Assembly: GCF_044751345.1 (NCBI RefSeq) | Contig: NZ_JBIWXY010000003.1 | Coordinates: 1-64,000 of the forward strand | Reading direction: 5' to 3' | Source: Methylobacillus methanolivorans | Lineage (GTDB): Bacteria; Pseudomonadota; Gammaproteobacteria; Burkholderiales; Methylophilaceae | Length of the DNA stretch: 64,000 nt | In this document: piece by piece, positions 58,484-64,000 of the stretch | How positions within the stretch are numbered: position 1 is the stretch's first letter | Layout: each line of letters begins with the position of its first letter | Notes under the pieces: model-generated | Database searches by the model: none | Seen by the model: only the letters and a program-made list of their open reading frames with translations | What the model was told of the DNA's origin: nothing | Position numbers and translations under genes: made by a program

Positions 58484-59485
58484 ATGACAATCAAGGTTGG
58501 CATCAATGGCTTTGGCCGTATCGGTCGCATGGCATTCCGTGCGGCGATCAAGGATTTTACTGATATCGAAGTAGTCGCAATCAATGACCTGCTGGAGCCA
58601 GATTACCTGGCTTACATGCTCAAGCATGACTCCGTGCATGGTCGCTTCAATGGCGATGTCGCCGTCAGTGGCAATAATCTGATCGTGAATGGCAAAACTA
58701 TCCGCCTGACTGCAGAGCGTGACCCTGCTAACCTGAAATGGGATGAAGTCGGTGTCGATGTTGTGGTGGAATGTACCGGCTTTTTCTTGACCGAAGAAAC
58801 CTGCCAGAAGCACATTGACGCAGGTGCCAAGAAGGTTGTGCAATCTGCCCCTTCCAAGGACGATACCCCCATGTTTGTCTACGGTGTGAACCATGACACC
58901 TACAAGGGTCAGGCGATCGTTTCTGCTGCATCCTGCACCACCAATGGCTTGGCACCTGTTGCCAAGGTATTGAACGACAGTTTCGGCATCAAGCGCGGCT
59001 TGATGACCACTGTACACGCAGCCACTGCGACACAAAAAACTGTCGATGGCCCTTCCAACAAGGATTGGCGCGGTGGTCGCGGCATCCTGGAAAACATCAT
59101 TCCTTCTTCCACCGGTGCTGCCAAGGCCGTGGGCAAGGTGATTCCTGGGTTGAATAAAAAGCTCACTGGCATGGCGTTCCGCATCCCGACCAGCGATGTA
59201 TCCGTCGTCGACTTGACCGTTGAGCTGAACAAGGAAGCCACTTACGAGCAGATCGTTGCTGCCATGAAGGCTGCCTCTGAAAGTGGCCCGCTCAAGGGTG
59301 TACTTGGTTTCACGGATGAAAAAGTTGTCTCCACCGATTTCCGTGGCAATGCCTACCCTTCCATTTTTGACGCTGATGCTGGTATCCAGCTTGATCCTAC
59401 CTTCGTCAAGATCGTGGCTTGGTACGACAACGAGTATGGCTACACCTGCAACATGATGCGCCTGGTGCGTCATATCGCCAGCTAA
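58484..59485 (+). CDS. gap: Glyceraldehyde-3-phosphate dehydrogenase
   Basis: Converts glyceraldehyde 3-phosphate, NAD and phosphate to 1,3-bisphosphoglycerate. The 333-residue enzyme opens KVGINGFGRIGRMAFRAA, has the catalytic-cysteine motif SAASCTTNGLAPVAK (Cys near 150), the HAATATQKTVDGPSNKDWRGGRG loop and WYDNEYGYTCNM. The dinucleotide loop VVAINDLLEPDYLAYMLKHDS fits NAD rather than NADP. GACAGGGA precedes the start. It follows tkt across a terminator and precedes pgk by 15 nt. Confidence 0.98.
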   Translation: MTIKVGINGFGRIGRMAFRAAIKDFTDIEVVAINDLLEPDYLAYMLKHDSVHGRFNGDVAVSGNNLIVNGKTIRLTAERDPANLKWDEVGVDVVVECTGFFLTEETCQKHIDAGAKKVVQSAPSKDDTPMFVYGVNHDTYKGQAIVSAASCTTNGLAPVAKVLNDSFGIKRGLMTTVHAATATQKTVDGPSNKDWRGGRGILENIIPSSTGAAKAVGKVIPGLNKKLTGMAFRIPTSDVSVVDLTVELNKEATYEQIVAAMKAASESGPLKGVLGFTDEKVVSTDFRGNAYPSIFDADAGIQLDPTFVKIVAWYDNEYGYTCNMMRLVRHIAS

Positions 59486-59500
59486 GCCGGGGAGTAGACC

Positions 59501-60682
59501 ATGACAGTAATCCACATGACAGACCTCGACTTGGCGGGCAAGCGCGTCTTTATTCGCGCTGACCTCAATGTGCCAGTCAGCGATGGCAAGGTAACTTCCG
59601 ATGCACGTATCACGGCATCCATCCCAACGATTCGCCAGGCTTTGGATGCCAAGGCATGCGTCATGGTGACTTCCCACCTGGGACGCCCGGAAGAAGGCGT
59701 GTATTCAGAGGAAAATTCCTTGCAACCCGTTGCTGATGTCTTAGCTGACAAGCTCGGCCAGCCTGTGCGCCTGATCAAGGATTGGGTCAATGGCGGTTTT
59801 GAGGTGGCAGAAGGCGAAGTGGTGCTGCTGGAAAACTGCCGCTTCAACAAGGGTGAGAAAAAGAATCTCGAAGAAACCGCACGCAAATACGCTGCCTTGT
59901 GTGATGTCTTTGTCATGGACGCCTTCGGTACCGCCCACCGTGCAGAAGCTTCTACCTATGGCATCGCACAGTATGCCCCCGTCGCTGCTGCTGGCTTGCT
60001 GCTCACTGGCGAGTTGGATGCCCTGGGCAAGGCTTTATGCGAGCCTGCACGCCCGATGGTCGCTATCGTTGGTGGCTCCAAGGTTTCCACCAAGTTGACA
60101 GTGCTGGAAAGCCTGGCTGAAAAAGTCGACCAAATGGTTGTCGGTGGTGGCATCGCCAACACCTTCCTCAAGGCCGCAGGCAAGCCGATTGGTCGCTCAT
60201 TGAATGAAGACGATCTCGTGCCCACCGCACAATGCCTGATGGAAAAAATGTCCAAGCGCGGTGCCGCTGTGCCAATCGCCGTGGATGTGGTCTGCGGCAA
60301 GCAATTCGACCCCGATGAGCCCGCCGTGCTCAAGTCTGCCGATGATGTTGCTGCTGATGACATGATCTTCGACATCGGCCCAGAATCCGCCAAGCAGCTT
60401 GCCGAGATCATCATGAATGCCGGCACTGTGGTCTGGAATGGCCCGGTCGGCGTATTCGAATTTGATCAATTCGGCAAAGGCACCAAAACCATCGCCGATG
60501 CCATCGCCAAGACCAAGGCCTTTACACTGGCTGGCGGCGGCGACACCATCGCTGCCATCCAGAAATACGACATCTACGACAAGGTGTCTTACATCTCGAC
60601 AGCTGGCGGTGCATTCCTAGAGTTTCTTGAGGGCAAGAAATTGCCAGCAGTGGAAATTTTGGAGCAGCGTGCCAAGAGTTGA
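59501..60682 (+). CDS. pgk: Phosphoglycerate kinase
   Basis: Transfers phosphate from 1,3-bisphosphoglycerate to ADP. The 393-residue protein has GKRVFIRADLNVPVSDGKVTSDARI, TSHLGRPEEG, LLENCRFNKGEKKN, DAFGTAHRAEAST, IVGGSKVSTKL, GPVGVFEFDQFGKGTK and the C-terminal GGGDTIAAI with LEFLEGKKLP. It is 15 nt downstream of gap and co-transcribed. Many betaproteobacteria continue with pyk and fba, but here pgk is followed by a terminator and an unrelated accessory gene. Confidence 0.98.
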   Translation: MTVIHMTDLDLAGKRVFIRADLNVPVSDGKVTSDARITASIPTIRQALDAKACVMVTSHLGRPEEGVYSEENSLQPVADVLADKLGQPVRLIKDWVNGGFEVAEGEVVLLENCRFNKGEKKNLEETARKYAALCDVFVMDAFGTAHRAEASTYGIAQYAPVAAAGLLLTGELDALGKALCEPARPMVAIVGGSKVSTKLTVLESLAEKVDQMVVGGGIANTFLKAAGKPIGRSLNEDDLVPTAQCLMEKMSKRGAAVPIAVDVVCGKQFDPDEPAVLKSADDVAADDMIFDIGPESAKQLAEIIMNAGTVVWNGPVGVFEFDQFGKGTKTIADAIAKTKAFTLAGGGDTIAAIQKYDIYDKVSYISTAGGAFLEFLEGKKLPAVEILEQRAKS

Positions 60683-60701
60683 TTGTTTAGATTAGTTTGA
60701 T

Positions 60702-60728
60702 AAAAAGGAGCCTGTGGGCTCTTTTTTT
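60702..60728 (+). terminator. Intrinsic terminator after pgk
   Basis: AAAAAGGAGCC, a 4-nt loop and GGCTC followed by seven T form a short stem extended by A-T pairs, 20 nt after the pgk stop. The rest of the gap to 60885 is AT-rich; a perfect TTGACA at 60806-60811 lacks a convincing -10. Confidence 0.85.
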
Positions 60729-60885
60729 ACTTATGCTCCTTGGGCATAAGCAAGAATGTTGATGTTGTCATTCTGAGAGTAAGCTTGGAAATTATAGCGC
60801 TTGAGTTGACAGGTACATCTGCGTTATCTCAAACTTGGGACTTCTAATAATAAATTAACAGCATATATTCAAGGGGGAGTCTCGT

Positions 60886-62550
60886 TTGTCATCTGTGCCA
60901 TATCCTAAGCGATGGGTAGTCATCGTCGTATCTTTATCTCTTGGTCTTCAGAGTTGCGTCACTACAGATCCAAAAACAGGTCGGCCTTCTCTCGGTGAAA
61001 CTTTCAAGCAAACCTTTGCGAGTGATGACCCCTGTGCTAACAATGCTCGTAATATTGGGATTGTGGCAGGTGCATTGATTGGTGGACTGGTCGGCAATAA
61101 AGTCGGTGGCAGTAACAAGGTTGTGGGTACGTTAATTGGTTTGGGTTTGGGTGGTGCTGTGGGTGGGCTGATCGGCTCTGAGGTTGATAAGCGACAATGC
61201 GAACTAGCCAAGATTCAGAAAAAATACGATTTAGAGATGCAGGTTATCCCAATTGAGGTACAGGCCGTTGAAGGCAGTGCTTCAAAACCAGCTGAGATGC
61301 AGAAAGTTGGCTTGTCGGTTTCTGTCGTGGATGTGGATGGTAAACCTCAATTCGATTCAGGCTCTGCCAACCTGGAACCTGATGCCAAGATACATTTCGC
61401 TGAAATTGCCCGGCAATACTCCTTGAAAGCTCAGCTTGAGGCTTTGGGGAGTAATGCCTCTCATCAGGAAAAAGACAAGGTAGATCAAGCATTTAAGGTG
61501 AAAAGAGTGTTATTGATTGGGCATACCGATGACACTGGTAATACGACACTGAATGCTGATCTCTCGGAACAGCGTGCACGTGCTGTGGCTGCCCTGTTCA
61601 AAGCCAATGGTGTTGGTGAGGAGCAACTTTATTATCAAGGGGCAGGCGAAACTCTGCCGATCGCAGATAACCGCACGCTGGATGGACGCGCGAAAAATCG
61701 GCGTGTAGAGATTGTCGACCTTAGTAATGAGGAGGTATTTAATCTTTATTTGCAAACACGCCGTGCTAATACCGCCTATTATCGACCTGCTGAGTCAGAA
61801 AATCCTGTGATGAAGTCGGCTCATCAAGAGGCTGCCGTAGTCAAACAAACGAATAAGAAAGTGGTTGAAACCAAAATTTCCAAGAGTTTGCCCCTGTCTA
61901 CTCCTAAAGATGAGAAGACACGATCTAAAACACCTGCGCCCGTTATTGTCCCTGCTTCCAACACCATTGATTTTGGCGGTGTGCCGTTCAGCACAAAAGT
62001 GGCGAGTCTTGATGTAGGGGAAATCAAGCCATCCGGCCGCACTTTGCGCTTGATCAGTGAGGCTGAGGCCAGTGATATGTCCGCTATCCGCACCTGTGAC
62101 CTGGATCGACCTCGCCAAACTGGTGCGGTCAAATCCCTGAAAGGAGATAAGGCAGTCGCAACGAGTGAGCATTTGCCAGGGCTTTATGGGCGTAGCTGGT
62201 ACGATAGTGTCGGAGGACATTTAGTCGTGCTGAACAATGTGTCTGTGCTGCGCGATGGCGCTGCACCTGCTAATGCACCAGGGGTGAAGGTGTATACCCA
62301 ATATGACGCATCCAAAACAAAATCCAAGGCAGATGTCGACCTCACTCCTGTAGTCAATACCTATCAAGGCAGTAATGGCTTGCTTTATCGTGTGTTTATG
62401 GGAGGGGAGGCTGGCATGAAATGTATGGATATTCTTTGGCCTCAGGACAGTGGTCTGGTCACTGCCAAGGCAGGCAAGATACTTTATAGTCGTTCTGGCA
62501 ATGAGTACGTAGTTGATTTCAAACCTAAACTGATCAACTCTACAAAGTAA
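60886..62550 (+). CDS. OmpA-domain lipoprotein with glycine zipper and large C-terminal extension
   Basis: A 554-residue envelope protein. The TTG start at 60886 lies 6 nt after AAGGGGGAG. A signal peptide ends in LQSC (Cys24), a plausible lipobox. Residues about 57-97 form a glycine-zipper segment (GIVAGALIGGLVGNKVGG and GLGLGGAVGGLIGSEV). An OmpA C-like peptidoglycan-binding domain follows (about 143-278, with GHTDDTGNTTLNADLSEQRARAV and DGRAKNRRVEI). Residues 280-554 match no family I know and contain a Lys/Thr/Pro-rich linker. It looks like an outer-membrane-to-peptidoglycan anchor. A polytopic protein follows 33 nt later. Confidence 0.85.
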   Translation: MSSVPYPKRWVVIVVSLSLGLQSCVTTDPKTGRPSLGETFKQTFASDDPCANNARNIGIVAGALIGGLVGNKVGGSNKVVGTLIGLGLGGAVGGLIGSEVDKRQCELAKIQKKYDLEMQVIPIEVQAVEGSASKPAEMQKVGLSVSVVDVDGKPQFDSGSANLEPDAKIHFAEIARQYSLKAQLEALGSNASHQEKDKVDQAFKVKRVLLIGHTDDTGNTTLNADLSEQRARAVAALFKANGVGEEQLYYQGAGETLPIADNRTLDGRAKNRRVEIVDLSNEEVFNLYLQTRRANTAYYRPAESENPVMKSAHQEAAVVKQTNKKVVETKISKSLPLSTPKDEKTRSKTPAPVIVPASNTIDFGGVPFSTKVASLDVGEIKPSGRTLRLISEAEASDMSAIRTCDLDRPRQTGAVKSLKGDKAVATSEHLPGLYGRSWYDSVGGHLVVLNNVSVLRDGAAPANAPGVKVYTQYDASKTKSKADVDLTPVVNTYQGSNGLLYRVFMGGEAGMKCMDILWPQDSGLVTAKAGKILYSRSGNEYVVDFKPKLINSTK

Positions 62551-62583
62551 TTCGATAATAACAACTTAAAGGGGAACAATAAT

Positions 62584-64000
62584 ATGCAAGAGTTTTTTGC
62601 AACCTATCCATTGCTAGCCTGGAGCGTGGTCAGCACTATGATTGCCTTGGTGGTGGTAGTGGCATTATGGGATCAAGTAAAGTGGTGGTGGCTGAATACC
62701 TGGATGAGTTTTCCTCTCATCGGACGAATTAACACGTTGTCCAAAGACCTGAACCGTGATGTAACAAATCCTTCATGGTTCAAGGCAGAAAAGGCGCTTT
62801 GCCGAGATTACAAAAAGTTTATCAGGATCCAGAATGAGCTGGATTTCAATGACAAGATTGAATATTTGACTAAAGCCGGAGATAACGGACGCAAAGCGAT
62901 TCCTATGTGGATATGGATACTGACCGTCGCTATGGTGTTTGTCGAGGCGATGGGTTTTAGTTATGTCCTCGCTGGATATACCTTGCCAGGCGCAAGTGAG
63001 AATCTACAACAAACCGGTGCTTACGGTATCGCTTTCCTAATATCTATAATCTTGGTGGCCTTAACCCATTTTGCCGGACATGAGTTGTATAAGTCAGGAA
63101 AGATTGCGCATGCGCGGCGCGAATGGGCTGAGGATGGGCGCAAGCATAAACTGACGACCGGGACGGTTGCTTTAGCCAAACCACAATCGATTGATGATGA
63201 TCAACCGCGTTATACCCAGTTATGCAACCGCGTAGGTACGCATCCCAGCTATAAGATTACTATTCTCACGGCAGTGTTTGTCGTTTCTGTTGCAGTATTT
63301 GCAACATATGTTCGCGGGCAAGTATTGGAGAAATCCTTGCATCAGGAGGTGGTTGGAGCTAGTCAGGTAGTCGGTGCGAACAATGCAGATGGCTTGGACT
63401 TCTCGAATGATCTTGTGTTGCCGGAAGCTGATTTGGCTCAAAACCAAGCAGCGGTGGATAAGGCTCGCGCCGATGAAACCTCAATAGATCGTCATGGCGG
63501 CTGGGCAACTTTTATTGTGCTGGCATTTGTCTTCGTGTTCTTACAAATTCTTGGGGTGATATTTGGTCACCGATGGGGATTTGCAGGTCAGAACAGCGCA
63601 GCGGCATTTGCTGATATTGGTTATGGGCGTTACAACACGTACTCGGACGTTCGCGAGCACTATCAAGAGATTACTGATACGGCACAATCCAAGCTTGAAA
63701 CGCTACAACAAAAGTTGATGGATAGAAATGCGCAGCATGGAACAGATGGTATGCATACAAGTAAAAGTTTTTACGATTTTCTGGAATTGAGTCGTCAAGA
63801 AGAGTCCAAGGATCGTGAAAGCCAACGTCAACATACGCAGCGTCAGGCTGAAGCACGCCAGACAAAGGTTGTGACAAATGCTCAGGATTTTAGTGTAGTG
63901 GTTTCATTGCCAGATGCATTGCGTACGCTTGATAGTCTGCAAGATAAAAACGCAAAGAAAGACTTTATTCATAGCTTACCAGTCGAGTTACAGACAGAGG
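62584..64000 (+). CDS. Unknown five-helix membrane protein (runs off the window)
   Basis: An open frame from ATG 62584, preceded by AAAGGGGAACA, continues to the last base without a stop: at least 472 residues. Five hydrophobic helices are visible at about 9-30, 107-131, 146-168, 223-245 and 307-329. From about 350 on the chain is soluble and strongly charged, with a Gln/Glu/Arg-rich coiled-coil stretch (about 355-430). I recognise no domain; it is not an evident MotA/ExbB channel. It is 33 nt behind the OmpA-type lipoprotein, so the two are probably one operon and may form an envelope-spanning complex. Confidence 0.8.
   Translation, partial: MQEFFATYPLLAWSVVSTMIALVVVVALWDQVKWWWLNTWMSFPLIGRINTLSKDLNRDVTNPSWFKAEKALCRDYKKFIRIQNELDFNDKIEYLTKAGDNGRKAIPMWIWILTVAMVFVEAMGFSYVLAGYTLPGASENLQQTGAYGIAFLISIILVALTHFAGHELYKSGKIAHARREWAEDGRKHKLTTGTVALAKPQSIDDDQPRYTQLCNRVGTHPSYKITILTAVFVVSVAVFATYVRGQVLEKSLHQEVVGASQVVGANNADGLDFSNDLVLPEADLAQNQAAVDKARADETSIDRHGGWATFIVLAFVFVFLQILGVIFGHRWGFAGQNSAAAFADIGYGRYNTYSDVREHYQEITDTAQSKLETLQQKLMDRNAQHGTDGMHTSKSFYDFLELSRQEESKDRESQRQHTQRQAEARQTKVVTNAQDFSVVVSLPDALRTLDSLQDKNAKKDFIHSLPVELQTE

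Noticed and set aside
58412..59677. A 421-codon open frame antisense to gap and the start of pgk
   Set aside because: It lies entirely over conserved glycolytic genes and runs through the tkt-gap terminator; it reflects codon bias.
60886..64000. A Zorya-type (ZorA/ZorB) defence pair
   Set aside because: Gene order is reversed, the OmpA protein is a lipoprotein rather than a bitopic motor stator, and the second protein shows no MotA/ExbB signature.

Overview
The window looks like the chromosome of a Gram-negative betaproteobacterium. The evidence is a complete division/cell-wall (dcw) cluster ending in ftsZ-lpxC, the rsmI/lpoA-yraN-diaA-dolP locus, a trxA-rho-rpmE2 unit, a DUF3579 gene, a slmA-HAD-argB block, and two TonB-dependent outer-membrane receptors. 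A formate-tetrahydrofolate ligase and a transketolase gene with strongly biased codons fit a one-carbon/RuMP lifestyle, so a Methylophilaceae-type methylotroph is my best guess. That placement is inference; no rRNA or other marker is in view. I saw no tRNA, rRNA, insertion sequence or CRISPR array.

Layout. 1-4300: the tail of an unknown gene, then a minus-strand GntR regulator, ribokinase-type kinase and TonB receptor. 4300-8300: molybdenum cofactor genes (moeA, mobB, mobA, moaA) and a divergent one-domain ModE-type regulator. 8300-15650: an ArnT-type glycosyltransferase, rpmE2, rho, trxA, an EAL phosphodiesterase, a PilZ-like protein and a DUF3579 protein. 15730-20830: dolP, diaA, yraN and lpoA on minus, rsmI and pyrC on plus. 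20897-21225: RNase P RNA. 21425-40036: the whole dcw cluster in the order mraZ rsmH ftsL ftsI murE murF mraY murD ftsW murG murC murB ddl ftsQ ftsA ftsZ, then lpxC. Most junctions overlap by 4-11 bases. It is headed by a clear promoter carrying a four-copy MraZ operator.

40040-46220: a small membrane protein, a lytic transglycosylase, an NDUFA9-type SDR protein, cca, and a FecI/FecR iron-signalling pair behind a Fur box. The pair's STN-bearing TonB receptor follows to 48822. 48929-55551: slmA, a pyrimidine nucleotidase and argB on minus; ftfL on plus; argA and rsmE on minus. 55610-60682: a thioredoxin-like protein, then tkt, gap and pgk. 60886-64000: an OmpA/glycine-zipper lipoprotein and a five-helix membrane protein cut by the window end.

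The most unusual items are these. ArgA carries an N-terminal XRE helix-turn-helix domain. A Fur-box promoter followed about 100 nt later by an intrinsic terminator lies just downstream of argA and looks like an iron-regulated small RNA. Intrinsic terminators sit directly in front of both tkt and gap. An unrecognised OmpA-lipoprotein/polytopic-protein pair follows pgk.
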